Source of the DNA: Streptomyces triticagri
Lineage (GTDB): Bacteria; Actinomycetota; Actinomycetes; Streptomycetales; Streptomycetaceae
Assembly: GCF_003429565.1 (NCBI RefSeq)
Contig: NZ_QUAK01000046.1
Span: 17,915-50,230 of the forward strand
Direction: 5' to 3'
Length of the DNA stretch: 32,316 bases
The translations under genes and the position numbers were made by a program. Below, piece by piece: positions 7,609 to 15,777 of this stretch. The notes under the pieces are model-generated. The model made no database searches and was not told the origin of the DNA. It worked only from the letters and a program-made list of their open reading frames with translations. Each line of letters opens with the position of its first letter. Position 1 is the first letter of the stretch.

Positions 7609-9120
7609 ATGACCGTACGGCGAGTAATGGGCATCGAGACCGAGTACGGCATCTCCGTACCCGGACACCCCAACGCCAATGCCATGCTCACCTCGTCCCA
7701 GATCGTCAACGCCTACGCGGCGGCGATGCACCGGGCACGACGCGCCCGCTGGGACTTCGAGGAAGAGAACCCGCTGCGGGACGCCCGCGGCTTCGACCTC
7801 GCACGCGAAGCCGCCGACTCCACCCAACTCACCGACGAAGACATCGGCCTCGCCAACGTCATCCTCACCAACGGCGCCCGCCTCTACGTCGACCACGCCC
7901 ACCCCGAATACAGCGCCCCCGAAGTCACCAACCCCCGCGACGCCGTCCTCTGGGACAAAGCCGGCGAACGCATCATGGCCGAAGCCGCCGAACGAGCCGC
8001 ACAACTCCCCGGCGCCCAGCCCATCCACCTCTACAAGAACAACACCGACAACAAAGGCGCCTCCTACGGCACGCACGAGAACTACCTCATGAAGCGGGAA
8101 ACCCCCTTCTCCGACATCGTGCGCCACCTCACCCCCTTCTTCGTCTCCCGCCAGGTCGTCACCGGCGCCGGCCGCGTCGGCATCGGCCAGGACGGCAACG
8201 AACACGGCTTCCAGATCAGCCAGCGCGCCGACTACTTCGAAGTCGAAGTCGGCCTGGAAACCACACTCAAGCGCCCCATCATCAACACCCGCGACGAACC
8301 CCACTCGGACGCCGAGAAATACCGCCGACTCCACGTGATCATCGGCGACGCCAACCTCTCCGAGATCTCCACATACCTCAAACTCGGCACCACCGCCCTC
8401 GTCCTCTCCATGATCGAGGACGACTTCATCGCCGTCGACCTCGCCGTCGACCAGCCCGTACGCACCCTCCACCAGGTCTCACACGACCCCACACTGCAAC
8501 ACCTCATCACCCTCCGCAGCGGACGCACCCTCACCGCCGTCCAACTCCAGATGGAGTACTACGAGCTCGCCCGCAAATACGTCGAAGAACGCTACGGAGC
8601 CGACGCCGACGACCAGACCCGCGACATCCTCCACCGCTGGGAAGACACCCTCACCCGCCTCGAAACCGACCCCATGAGCCTCGCCGGCGAACTCGACTGG
8701 ATCGCCAAACGCGAACTCATGGAAGGCTACCGGCGCCGCGACAACCTCGACTGGGACGCCGCCCGCCTCCACCTCGTCGACCTCCAGTACGCCGACGTAC
8801 GCCCCGACAAGGGCCTCTACAACCGCCTCGCCGCCCGCGGCAAGATGCAGCGCCTCCTCGACGAGGACAGCGTCCAGCGGGCCCGGAGCAAGCCGCCCGA
8901 GGACACCCGCGCCTACTTCCGCGGCCGCTGCCTCGAGCAGTACGCCGACGACGTCGCCGCCGCCTCCTGGGACTCGGTCATCTTCGACCTCCCCGGCCGC
9001 GACTCCCTCCAACGAGTCCCGACCCTCGAACCACTACGCGGAACGCGAAACCACGTGAAGGCCCTGCTCGACCGCTGCAGGACCGCGGAAGAGCTGGTCC
9101 GCGTGCTCTCCGGCGGCTGA
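7609..9120 (+). CDS. dop: Deamidase/depupylase of Pup (Dop)
   Basis: ATP-requiring enzyme of the carboxylate-amine ligase/glutamine synthetase fold, 503 aa. It converts the C-terminal Gln of Pup to Glu and also removes Pup from substrates. The metal/ATP motif is MGIETEYG (E10, E12), and the catalytic Asp is D95 in [15 protein letters not shown], the same number as in characterised Dop. Residues about 40-80 carry the insertion (the Dop loop) that PafA lacks, which separates the two paralogues. Other shared motifs are [20 protein letters not shown] and [20 protein letters not shown]. The ATG follows AAGGAGG at good spacing. Dop is essential here because Pup ends in GGQ. A hairpin separates it from pup. 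Confidence 0.98.
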   Translation: MTVRRVMGIETEYGISVPGHPNANAMLTSSQIVNAYAAAMHRARRARWDFEEENPLRDARGFDLAREAADSTQLTDEDIGLANVILTNGARLYVDHAHPEYSAPEVTNPRDAVLWDKAGERIMAEAAERAAQLPGAQPIHLYKNNTDNKGASYGTHENYLMKRETPFSDIVRHLTPFFVSRQVVTGAGRVGIGQDGNEHGFQISQRADYFEVEVGLETTLKRPIINTRDEPHSDAEKYRRLHVIIGDANLSEISTYLKLGTTALVLSMIEDDFIAVDLAVDQPVRTLHQVSHDPTLQHLITLRSGRTLTAVQLQMEYYELARKYVEERYGADADDQTRDILHRWEDTLTRLETDPMSLAGELDWIAKRELMEGYRRRDNLDWDAARLHLVDLQYADVRPDKGLYNRLAARGKMQRLLDEDSVQRARSKPPEDTRAYFRGRCLEQYADDVAAASWDSVIFDLPGRDSLQRVPTLEPLRGTRNHVKALLDRCRTAEELVRVLSGG

Positions 9121-9150
9121 AAGCCGGCCGGCCGGGGAATCACTGGGGTG

Positions 9151-9179
9151 GGCCTCGCACGTTGAGAAAGTGCGAGGCC
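9151..9179 (+). terminator. Hairpin between dop and pup
   Basis: A perfect 10-bp stem, GGCCTCGCAC (9151-9160) with GTGCGAGGCC (9170-9179), and a 9-base loop. It lies 30 bp after dop and directly upstream of the pup promoter elements, so it probably limits read-through and lets pup be controlled separately. Confidence 0.6.
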
Positions 9180-9180
9180 G

Positions 9181-9203
9181 ATGTCGGACCACGGCTATAG
9201 GGT
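9181..9203 (+). promoter_or_regulatory. Promoter of pup, with a weak PafBC-like element
   Basis: TAGGGT at 9198-9203, within TATAGGGT, gives a leader of about 30 nt that holds the pup ribosome site. ATGTCGGAC (9181-9189) with an 8-base spacer matches 6 of 9 positions of the PafBC consensus TTGTCRGTG-N8-TANNNT, including the whole TGTCRG core. The promoter call is fairly secure; the PafBC dependence is speculative. Confidence 0.55.
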
Positions 9204-9241
9204 CTGATCAAGAAACGTCGACACCGAGCGGGGTGAGGTAC

Positions 9242-9460
9242 ATGGCGACCAAGGACACCGGCGGCGGGCAGCAGAAGGCGACACGTTCCACCGAGGAGAC
9301 CGAGGAGCAGGTCGAGGACGCGGCCGTCTCCGAGGACCTCAAGGAACGCCAGGAAAAACTGGACGACGACGTGGACTCGGTCCTGGACGAGATTGACGAT
9401 GTCCTCGAGGAGAATGCTGAGGACTTCGTGCGGAGTTTCGTTCAGAAGGGCGGGCAGTAG
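9242..9460 (+). CDS. pup: Prokaryotic ubiquitin-like protein Pup
   Basis: A 72-aa, largely disordered, acidic protein modifier. The sequence starts MATKDTGGGQQKATRS. It has the conserved helical region SEDLKERQEKLDDDVDSVLDE that folds on the Arc coiled coil, and it ends EDFVRSFVQKGGQ. The final Gln must be deamidated by Dop to Glu before PafA can join it to substrate lysines. The ATG at 9242 is preceded by GGGGTGAGG. The usual actinobacterial length is about 64-72 aa. It follows dop with its own hairpin and promoter, and precedes an HNH nuclease gene by 47 bp. Confidence 0.98.
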   Translation: MATKDTGGGQQKATRSTEETEEQVEDAAVSEDLKERQEKLDDDVDSVLDEIDDVLEENAEDFVRSFVQKGGQ

Positions 9461-9507
9461 CTCGCATTTTCCTTTGAATCGAAGGTGTGGGGGGTGTCGG
9501 GCTTCAG

Positions 9508-10101
9508 GTGAGCGAAGAGCAACAGGTGAAGCGCTGCTCGCGGTGCAAGGAGCGGAAGCCGCGGGCGGCCTTCGCCGGCAACAGGTCGGCCAAGGACGGG
9601 CTCCAGGCGTACTGCCGGGAGTGCTGGTCGGCGTATCACCAGGAACGGCAGCTCGCGAAAGGTAAGAACGTTCGCCCACGGGTGGCCGTGCCCGCCGGGC
9701 ACAAGTTCTGCCGCGGTTGTGGCGAGATCAAGCCTCACAGCGAGTGGCATCGCAACGCCACGGCTTCGGACGGGCTCGCCTCGTGCTGCAAGGAGTGCAA
9801 AGCCGCCAGAGGGCGAGCAGGTCACCTCAAGAGTCAGTACGGCATGACCGAGGCCGAGCGGGACGAGTTGATTGCCGCTCAGAAGGGCCTCTGTGTGATC
9901 TGCCTGAAGGCTCCCGCCGTTCATGTGGATCACGACCACGAGACGGGTAGGGTCCGTGGCGTACTGTGCTTCAACTGCAATTCGGCCCTCGGCAAGTTGG
10001 GGGATGATCCCGACGCTCTGACTCGGGCCATCTCATACCTGGAAGGAATCCCGTGGAAGCCAATCCTCGTAGCACCGGGCGTCTACCAGCTGCCTTCCTG
10101 A
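9508..10101 (+). CDS. Endonuclease VII-like HNH nuclease with CxxC zinc knuckles, overlapping prcB
   Basis: A 197-aa predicted nuclease. Three CxxC...CxxC modules are visible: C10/C13 with C36/C39, C68/C71 with C93 or C94/C97, and C129/C132 with C154/C157. The third surrounds [15 protein letters not shown], the His-Me/HNH core of the phage T4 endonuclease VII family (D141, H142, D143, H144), followed by NCNSALG. The first two modules resemble each other ([15 protein letters not shown]...[10 protein letters not shown] and [15 protein letters not shown]...[10 protein letters not shown]) and look like a duplicated DNA-binding zinc finger. The GTG at 9508 is my choice, though the ribosome site is poor; GTG 9487 is an alternative. 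The last 49 bases overlap the prcB start in another frame, so translation is probably coupled. I recall a related gene in other Streptomyces proteasome loci. Its role in pupylation is unknown. Confidence 0.85.
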   Translation: MSEEQQVKRCSRCKERKPRAAFAGNRSAKDGLQAYCRECWSAYHQERQLAKGKNVRPRVAVPAGHKFCRGCGEIKPHSEWHRNATASDGLASCCKECKAARGRAGHLKSQYGMTEAERDELIAAQKGLCVICLKAPAVHVDHDHETGRVRGVLCFNCNSALGKLGDDPDALTRAISYLEGIPWKPILVAPGVYQLPS

Positions 10102-10898
10102 CGCCGGGGTCCTCGTCGTTCGTGGACTTCCTGTCGGAGCATCAGCCGGAGATGTTGCCGGGCAATCGTCAACTGCCGCCCGTGAAGGGCATGGTGGAGG
10201 CGCCGCACGGCACGACGATCGTGGCGACGACGTTCCCGGGGGGCGTGGTGCTCGCCGGTGACCGTCGGGCCACGATGGGGAACATGATCGCGCAGCGGGA
10301 CATCGAGAAGGTGTTCCCGGCCGATGAGTACTCGGCGGTGGGTATCGCGGGTACGGCCGGTCTGGCGGTGGAGATGGTGAAGCTCTTCCAGCTGGAGTTG
10401 GAGCACTTCGAGAAGGTGGAGGGTGCGCAGCTCTCGTTGGAGGGCAAGGCGAATCGTCTGTCGACGATGATCCGGTCGAATCTGGGCATGGCGATGCAGG
10501 GTCTGGCGGTGGTGCCGTTGTTCGCGGGGTATGACGTGGATCGCGGCAAGGGTCGGATCTTCTCGTACGACGTGGCGGGTGGCCGGTCGGAGGAGACGGG
10601 TTTTGCGGCGACGGGTTCGGGTTCGGTGTTCGCGCGTGGGTCGATGAAGAAGTTGTATCGCGAGGATCTGTCGGAGGAGCAGGCGACGACGTTGGTGGTT
10701 CAGGCGTTGTACGACGCTGCGGATGACGATTCGGCGACGGGTGGTCCGGATCTTGCGCGGCGGATCTATCCGGTGGTCACGGTGATCACGGAGGACGGTT
10801 TCCGGCGTCTTGGTGAGCAGGAGTCGCAGGAGCTTGCGCGGGCGATCACGGATCGTCGGATGCAGCAGCCTGATGGTCCGCGGGCGGAGCTGCTCTGA
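10053..10898 (+). CDS. prcB: 20S proteasome beta subunit PrcB
   Basis: Proteolytic subunit of the bacterial 20S core, 281 aa including a 53-residue propeptide. Maturation before T54 ([26 protein letters not shown]) exposes the catalytic N-terminal threonine. The nearby lysine that most beta subunits have near mature position 33 should correspond to K89 in [11 protein letters not shown] at 10053 follows GGAAGGA and gives [15 protein letters not shown], the start I recall for S. coelicolor PrcB. It begins inside the 3' end of the HNH nuclease gene (49-bp overlap), implying coupled translation. prcA follows after 91 bp. Confidence 0.98.
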   Translation: MEANPRSTGRLPAAFLTPGSSSFVDFLSEHQPEMLPGNRQLPPVKGMVEAPHGTTIVATTFPGGVVLAGDRRATMGNMIAQRDIEKVFPADEYSAVGIAGTAGLAVEMVKLFQLELEHFEKVEGAQLSLEGKANRLSTMIRSNLGMAMQGLAVVPLFAGYDVDRGKGRIFSYDVAGGRSEETGFAATGSGSVFARGSMKKLYREDLSEEQATTLVVQALYDAADDDSATGGPDLARRIYPVVTVITEDGFRRLGEQESQELARAITDRRMQQPDGPRAELL

Positions 10899-10989
10899 CG
10901 TGGCGGTTGCGTCTGCGGTTGTTCAGGGGCCCGTCGGGCTTGTGCCGGAGGGGTTGTTCACGTCATTGACAGGAAGGGACGGGTAGCCG

Positions 10990-11763
10990 GTGTCGACGCC
11001 GTTCTATGTCTCACCTCAGCAGGCCATGGCCGACCGTGCGGAGTATGCGCGGAAGGGTATTGCGCGCGGTCGCAGTCTGGTTGTGCTGCAGTTCGCCGAC
11101 GGCATTGTGTTCGTCGGTGAGAATCCGTCCCGTGCGCTGCACAAGTTCAGCGAGATCTATGACCGGATCGGTTTTGCGGCCGCGGGGAAGTACAACGAGT
11201 ACGAGAATCTGCGGATCGGTGGTGTGCGTTATGCGGATCTGCGGGGTTATACCTATGACCGTGGTGATGTGACGGCGCGCGGTCTGGCGAACGTGTATGC
11301 GCAGACCCTTGGCACGATCTTCTCGAGCAATGCGGAGAAGCCGTACGAGGTGGAGTTGGTGGTTGCCGAGGTCGGTGATGAGGCCGAGGGTGACCAGATT
11401 TATCGCTTGCCGCATGACGGGTCGATCGTGGATGAGCACGGTTCGGTGGCTGTGGGTGGCAATGCGGAGATGATCAGTGGGTTTCTTGATCAGCGTCATC
11501 GGGACGGGATGACGTTGGCGGAGGCGTTGCAGCTTGCGGTGCAGGCGTTGTCTCGGGAGCCGAACGGCGGTGAGCGGGAGATTCCTGCTGAGCGTCTCGA
11601 GGTGGCGGTTCTTGACCGTACGCGGCCGCAGCAGCGGAAGTTCAAGCGGATTGTGGGGCGGCAGTTGTCGCGGTTGCTCGAGTCGGGTTCGGGTTCGGGT
11701 GCTGGGGCGGCTGAGGGGGACGGTTCTGAGGAGTCGTCGTCTTCGGAGGATGCTGAGGAGTAG
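10990..11763 (+). CDS. prcA: 20S proteasome alpha subunit PrcA
   Basis: Structural alpha subunit that forms the outer gated rings of the 20S core, 257 aa. It starts [23 protein letters not shown], where the N-terminal residues form the gate; the fold motifs [33 protein letters not shown] and [13 protein letters not shown] follow. The last ~25 residues are a Ser/Gly/Glu-rich acidic tail ending EDAEE, variable between species. The GTG at 10990 follows AGGAAGGGA at about 11 bases. It is probably cotranscribed with prcB. A bidirectional hairpin follows the stop. Confidence 0.98.
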   Translation: MSTPFYVSPQQAMADRAEYARKGIARGRSLVVLQFADGIVFVGENPSRALHKFSEIYDRIGFAAAGKYNEYENLRIGGVRYADLRGYTYDRGDVTARGLANVYAQTLGTIFSSNAEKPYEVELVVAEVGDEAEGDQIYRLPHDGSIVDEHGSVAVGGNAEMISGFLDQRHRDGMTLAEALQLAVQALSREPNGGEREIPAERLEVAVLDRTRPQQRKFKRIVGRQLSRLLESGSGSGAGAAEGDGSEESSSSEDAEE

Positions 11764-11784
11764 TCGGCCCGCGTTGGTTGTGCT

Positions 11785-11818
11785 GCGCCCTCGTGCCGTT
11801 GTTGCGGTGCGGGGGCGC
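11785..11818. terminator. Bidirectional hairpin between prcA and lacI-type gene
   Basis: A 14-bp stem, 11785-11798 with 11805-11818, including three G-T wobbles as read on the plus strand, and a 6-base loop. It sits in the 75-bp gap between two convergent genes. Confidence 0.6.
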
Positions 11819-11838
11819 GGTGCTGTGGTGGTGTGGGG

Positions 11839-12858
11839 TCAGGTGGGTGGTGGTGCGGTGGAGTCGCGTACGACGAGGGTGGTGGGGAGGGGGTCGGTGC
11901 GGGGGGTGCGGCCGTCGAGGAGGGCGAGGAGGGCTTGCATGCCGCGTTCGCCGACTTGTTCGGCGGGGAGGTGGATGGTGGTGAGTTCGGGTTCGAGGGC
12001 GGTGGCGAGGGTGAGGTCGTCGAATCCGGTGATGGAGAGGTCTTGGGGGATGTGGAGGCCGAGTCGGCGGGCGGCTTTGCTGGCGCCGGCGGCGATGAGG
12101 TCGTCGTCGCAGACGAGTGCGGTGGGGCGTGGGCGGGTGGTGTGGAGGGCGTGGAGTGTGGTGTCGAGGGCGCCGTGCACGGTGAGGGGGGTGGGGGCGG
12201 TGCGGAGTGTGGTGTCGGGGGTGTCCTGGAGGGCTGTGGTGAGGGCGTGGGCGCGTACGGCGAAGGTCCAGGAGTCGATGTCGGCGGCGAGGTGGAGGAT
12301 GTGGCGGTGGCCGAGTGCGGTGAGGTGGTGGGCGATCTGGTGCATGCCGTCGGCGAGGGCGAGGTTGACGTGGGTGGCGGGGAGGGGGTCGTCGGGGTCG
12401 CTGTCGAGCATGACGAGGGGGAGGGCGGCGCCGCGGATGGCGGTGAGTGAGGTGGCGGCCATGGAGGAGGCGATGACGCCGTCGAGTGCGGTGCTTGCGG
12501 AGGCGAAGGGGTCCTTGGCGGGGCCGATGCCGGTGGGTGAGGGGTAGACGACGACGCCGAAGTCGTGTTGGGCGGCGATGCGTGCGGCGCCGGTGTAGAC
12601 GCGGGCGAAGAAGTCGTTGGTGAGGGCGGGGACGACGAGGAGGGCGGTGCGGGTGGTGCCGAGGCGGAGGTTGCGGGCGGCGAGGTTGGGGCGGTAGCCG
12701 AGGCGTCGGGCGGCGTCGCGGACGCGTCGGGCGGTGTCGGGGGAGACGCGGCCCTGCCATTTGTCGCCGAGGACGAGGGAGACGGCGGCTTGGGAGACGC
12801 CGGCGGCGCGGGCGACGTCCTTGCCGGTGGGGCGGGTGCTCGCGGCGGGTGGGGTCAC
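11839..12858 (-). CDS. LacI/GalR-family transcriptional regulator
   Basis: A 339-aa repressor-type protein. The N-terminal helix-turn-helix reads GKDVARAAGVSQAAVSLVLG (about 12-31), followed by the hinge region RPNLAARNLRLG. A periplasmic-binding-protein-like effector domain makes up the rest (LLVVPALTNDFFARVYTGA...DGVIASSM...PTALVCDDDLIAAGASKAARRLGL...SITGFDDL). The GTG at 12858 has GGAGA at about 9 bases. It is transcribed away from the MFS gene, with a palindromic operator candidate in the shared 122-bp gap, so it probably controls itself and the transporter. The ligand cannot be told from sequence. The pair interrupts the prcA-pafA order, as I recall is common in Streptomyces. Confidence 0.93.
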   Translation of the reverse strand: MTPPAASTRPTGKDVARAAGVSQAAVSLVLGDKWQGRVSPDTARRVRDAARRLGYRPNLAARNLRLGTTRTALLVVPALTNDFFARVYTGAARIAAQHDFGVVVYPSPTGIGPAKDPFASASTALDGVIASSMAATSLTAIRGAALPLVMLDSDPDDPLPATHVNLALADGMHQIAHHLTALGHRHILHLAADIDSWTFAVRAHALTTALQDTPDTTLRTAPTPLTVHGALDTTLHALHTTRPRPTALVCDDDLIAAGASKAARRLGLHIPQDLSITGFDDLTLATALEPELTTIHLPAEQVGERGMQALLALLDGRTPRTDPLPTTLVVRDSTAPPPT

Positions 12859-12924
12859 CGGTGTCTCCGTGTGCGGGGTGCGGTGCGGTGGTCCTGTCGG
12901 TGGACCTGGGGTTGGCGGTCATGG

Positions 12925-12955
12925 TACGTATGGCCTCGGACGTTATACGTAAAAC
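12925..12955. promoter_or_regulatory. Candidate operator for the LacI-type regulator
   Basis: The 14-mer GTTATACGTAAAAC (12942-12955) is palindromic at 12 of 14 positions around a central CG, which is typical for LacI/GalR sites. A second TACGTA core lies at 12925-12930, exactly 21 bp (two helical turns) upstream of the first core (12946-12951). Seen another way, TACGTAT (12925-12931) and ATACGTA (12945-12951) form an inverted repeat with a 13-bp spacer. It is in the divergent gap, 26 bp before the MFS start. Confidence 0.6.
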
Positions 12956-12980
12956 TTGGTGGGGTCGAGAAGGGCGGGCC

Positions 12981-14240
12981 ATGGCCTCGGGATATCTGGA
13001 CCTGCTGCGTACCCGGCATGCGGCGCGGTTGCTGGCGGGCACGCTGGTGGGCCGGCTGCCCAATGCGACCGGCCATATCGCGATCGTGCTCTTCGTGCGT
13101 GCGGAGGGCGGCAGTTACAGCCTGGCGGGTGCGCTGGCGGCGGTGTACGGGATCGCGACGGCGGTGGGGCAGCCGCTGCTCGGGCGGGCGGTGGATCTGC
13201 GCGGGCAGCCGCGGGTGATGCTGCCGGCTGCGGTCCTTTCCGGTCTGGGGATGGCGGCGTTCGCGCTGGTGGGGATCGATGTCCTGGCGCTGGCCTATGG
13301 GGGCGTGGCGGTGGCGGGGTTGTTCACGCCGCCGCTCGAGGGAGGTCTTCGGGCGCTGTGGCCGAGTGTGCTCGGCCGCTCGGACCGGGTGCATTCGGCA
13401 TATGCGCTGGACGCGGTGGCGCAGGAGGTGATGTTCACGGTCGGACCGCTCCTGGTGACGCTTGTGGTGTCGCTGTGGTCGGCGGCCGCCGCGCTTCTGG
13501 TGATCAATGCGATCGGGGTTCTCGGGGCGCTTTCGGTGGTGGTGTCGGAGCCGTCGCGGGCGTGGCGGTCGGCGCCGCGTGCGGCGCACTGGCTGGGTGC
13601 GCTGAGGTCGCCGGGGTTGCTTGCGCTGCTGGGTTCGTTCTTCTTCGTGGGTATGGCGCTCGGTTCGATCACGGTGGCGGGGGTGGCGTACGCGGATGAT
13701 CACGGGCGTGAGTCGGTGTACGGCTGGCTGATGGCGGGGCTCGGTCTCGGTGCGCTGATCGGTGGTGCGCTGTACGGGGCGCGGCAGTGGGCGGGTGTGC
13801 CGGAGCGGCGGTTGCGGATTCTGGTGGGGCTGCTTGCGTTGGGCTATCTGCCGTTGGTGCTGACGCCGGGTGTGGTGGCGATGTGTCTGCTGGCGGTGGT
13901 GTCGGGTCTGTTCCTTGCGCCGTCGCTGGCGTGCGCGTTCGTCGTGGTGGATCGGCATGCTCCGGTGGGTACGGTGACGGAGGCGTTCTCGTGGCTGGTG
14001 ACGACGTTCGGGGTGGGTGCGGCGCTCGGCACGGGTGTTGCGGGGCCTGCGGTGGAGGTCGGTGGTACGGCGTCGGGGTTCGTGGTGGCGGGGGCCGGGG
14101 GAGTGGCGGCGTTGCTCGTTCTGGTGCTGACGGGGCGGGTCCTTGCAGTTCCCGGGCGTGGTACGGCTCCTGGCGGTGCGTCGGAAAGTGATCGAAACGG
14201 TGCGGCCGAACACGGTTTCAGCGCGGGTCATCAGGCGTAA
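12981..14240 (+). CDS. Major facilitator superfamily transporter
   Basis: A 419-aa multi-pass membrane protein with about 12 hydrophobic segments. The MFS loop 2-3 signature region is degenerate (GQPLLGRAVDLRGQPRV, near residues 70-86). The two halves are separated by a short cytoplasmic stretch (SEPSRAWRSAPRAAHWLGALRSPG). It is probably a proton-coupled efflux pump; the substrate is unknown. The ATG at 12981 has AGGG upstream; the open frame extends further but into the operator region. It is divergent from the LacI-type regulator. Its stop codon TAA (14238-14240) forms the first three bases of the pafA -10, so transcription of this gene runs directly into the pafA promoter. Confidence 0.9.
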   Translation: MASGYLDLLRTRHAARLLAGTLVGRLPNATGHIAIVLFVRAEGGSYSLAGALAAVYGIATAVGQPLLGRAVDLRGQPRVMLPAAVLSGLGMAAFALVGIDVLALAYGGVAVAGLFTPPLEGGLRALWPSVLGRSDRVHSAYALDAVAQEVMFTVGPLLVTLVVSLWSAAAALLVINAIGVLGALSVVVSEPSRAWRSAPRAAHWLGALRSPGLLALLGSFFFVGMALGSITVAGVAYADDHGRESVYGWLMAGLGLGALIGGALYGARQWAGVPERRLRILVGLLALGYLPLVLTPGVVAMCLLAVVSGLFLAPSLACAFVVVDRHAPVGTVTEAFSWLVTTFGVGAALGTGVAGPAVEVGGTASGFVVAGAGGVAALLVLVLTGRVLAVPGRGTAPGGASESDRNGAAEHGFSAGHQA

Positions 14241-14243
14241 TGT
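14215..14243 (+). promoter_or_regulatory. Candidate leaderless promoter of pafA
   Basis: GTTTCA (14215-14220), a 17-base spacer and TAATGT (14238-14243); the -10 ends 6 bases before the pafA ATG at 14250. No Shine-Dalgarno sequence lies between. The hexamer and spacing match the arc promoter candidate. Confidence 0.5.
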
Positions 14244-14249
14244 TCAGTC

Positions 14250-15611
14250 ATGGACCGCCGCATTTTCGGGCTGGAGAACGAGTACGGCGTCACGTGCACG
14301 TTCAGGGGACAGCGCCGTCTGTCGCCTGACGAAGTGGCGCGCTACCTCTTCCGCCGTGTCGTGTCATGGGGCCGCAGCAGCAATGTGTTTCTGCGGAACG
14401 GCGCCCGCCTCTACCTCGACGTGGGTTCCCATCCGGAATACGCAACCCCGGAATGTGACAACGTGACCGAGCTGGTCACCCACGACAAAGCCGGGGAACG
14501 CATCCTGGAAGGCCTCCTCGTCGATGCCGAACGCCGCCTGCACGAGGAGGGGATCGCGGGCGACGTCTACCTCTTCAAGAACAACACCGATTCGGCGGGC
14601 AACTCCTACGGCTGCCACGAGAACTACCTGGTGGCGCGGCACGGGGAGTTCTCCCGGCTCGCGGACATCCTGATCCCTTTCCTGGTGACCCGTCAGCTGC
14701 TGTGCGGTGCGGGCAAGGTGCTGCAGACTCCGCGTGGTGCGGTGTACTGCGTGAGCCAGCGGGCCGAGCACATCTGGGAGGGCGTCAGTTCGGCGACCAC
14801 CCGGTCCCGGCCGATCATCAACACCCGGGACGAGCCGCATGCGGATGCGGAGCGGTATCGCCGGCTGCATGTCATCGTCGGCGATTCGAACATGTCGGAG
14901 ACGACGATGATGCTGAAGGTCGGTGCGACCGACCTGGTGCTGCGCATGATCGAGGCGGGCACGGTGATGCGTGATCTGACGCTGGAGAATCCGATCCGCG
15001 CGATCCGGGAGGTCAGCCACGACATCACGGGCCGGCGCAAGGTGCGTCTGGCCAGTGGCCGTGAGGCGTCGGCGCTCGAGGTGCAGCAGGAGTACTACGA
15101 GAAGGCCGTGGACTTCTGCGAGCGCCGCGGGATCCGTACGGGCACGGTGGAGCGGGTCCTGGAGTTGTGGGGCCGCGCGCTCGAGGCGATCCGGGACGAG
15201 GATCTGGACCGTATCGACACCGAGATCGACTGGGTCATGAAGTACAAGCTCATCGAGCGTTACCGGGCGAAGAACAACATGACGATGTCGCATCCGCGGG
15301 TCGCGCAGATAGACCTCGCATATCACGACATCCACCGCCGTCGTGGTCTTTACTACCTCTTGGAGAAGAAGGGACAAGCGGCCCGTATCTGCAACGACTT
15401 GAAGATCTTCGAGGGCAAGTCGGTGCCCCCGCAGACCACTCGGGCGCGGCTGCGCGGTGATTTCATCCGGCGGGCGCAGGAGCAGCGGCGGGACTTCACC
15501 GTCGACTGGGTGCATCTGAAGCTCAATGACCAGGCGCAGCGCACGGTGCTGTGCAAGGACCCGTTCCGGTCCGTGGACGACCGGGTGGAGAAGCTGATCG
15601 CCGGGATGTGA
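14250..15611 (+). CDS. pafA: Pup-protein ligase PafA
   Basis: ATP-dependent ligase of the carboxylate-amine ligase/glutamine synthetase fold, 453 aa. It phosphorylates the C-terminal Glu of deamidated Pup and joins it to substrate lysines. Visible motifs are [11 protein letters not shown] (E9, E11), [16 protein letters not shown] with the catalytic D57, [20 protein letters not shown] and [29 protein letters not shown]. It lacks the 40-residue insertion seen in Dop, which confirms the assignment. The start codon follows a -10 by 6 bases, so it is probably translated from a leaderless mRNA, separately from the proteasome subunit genes. The small C-terminal domain (about 390-453) is the usual paralogue-specific one. 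A terminator follows before the FKBP genes. Confidence 0.98.
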   Translation: MDRRIFGLENEYGVTCTFRGQRRLSPDEVARYLFRRVVSWGRSSNVFLRNGARLYLDVGSHPEYATPECDNVTELVTHDKAGERILEGLLVDAERRLHEEGIAGDVYLFKNNTDSAGNSYGCHENYLVARHGEFSRLADILIPFLVTRQLLCGAGKVLQTPRGAVYCVSQRAEHIWEGVSSATTRSRPIINTRDEPHADAERYRRLHVIVGDSNMSETTMMLKVGATDLVLRMIEAGTVMRDLTLENPIRAIREVSHDITGRRKVRLASGREASALEVQQEYYEKAVDFCERRGIRTGTVERVLELWGRALEAIRDEDLDRIDTEIDWVMKYKLIERYRAKNNMTMSHPRVAQIDLAYHDIHRRRGLYYLLEKKGQAARICNDLKIFEGKSVPPQTTRARLRGDFIRRAQEQRRDFTVDWVHLKLNDQAQRTVLCKDPFRSVDDRVEKLIAGM

Positions 15612-15688
15612 GCCGGGCATGTGACCCGGAGATGTGAGCGGAGTGGTCCGTGTCACGGGCGTGCTGCCCTGATGTGGAACGCAACGCG

Positions 15689-15717
15689 AGGCGCCGTACG
15701 TTGCTCGTGCGGCGCCT
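15689..15717 (+). terminator. Terminator between pafA and FKBP genes
   Basis: A 12-bp stem (15689-15700 with 15706-15717, one G-T wobble) and a 5-base loop, followed by a short pyrimidine stretch. A TAGAGT at 15730 could be the -10 for the next gene. Confidence 0.65.
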
Positions 15718-15777
15718 TCTCCACGCCGTAGAGTTGCGCGCACCCGACCAGACGATCGATCGATGATGAGGCCCCCC

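Noticed and set aside
12894..12916. CTGTCGGTG at the start of the lacI/MFS gap, an 8/9 match to the PafBC element
   Set aside because: At the required spacing the -10 would be GTTGGC, which has neither TA nor a final T, so no promoter is formed.
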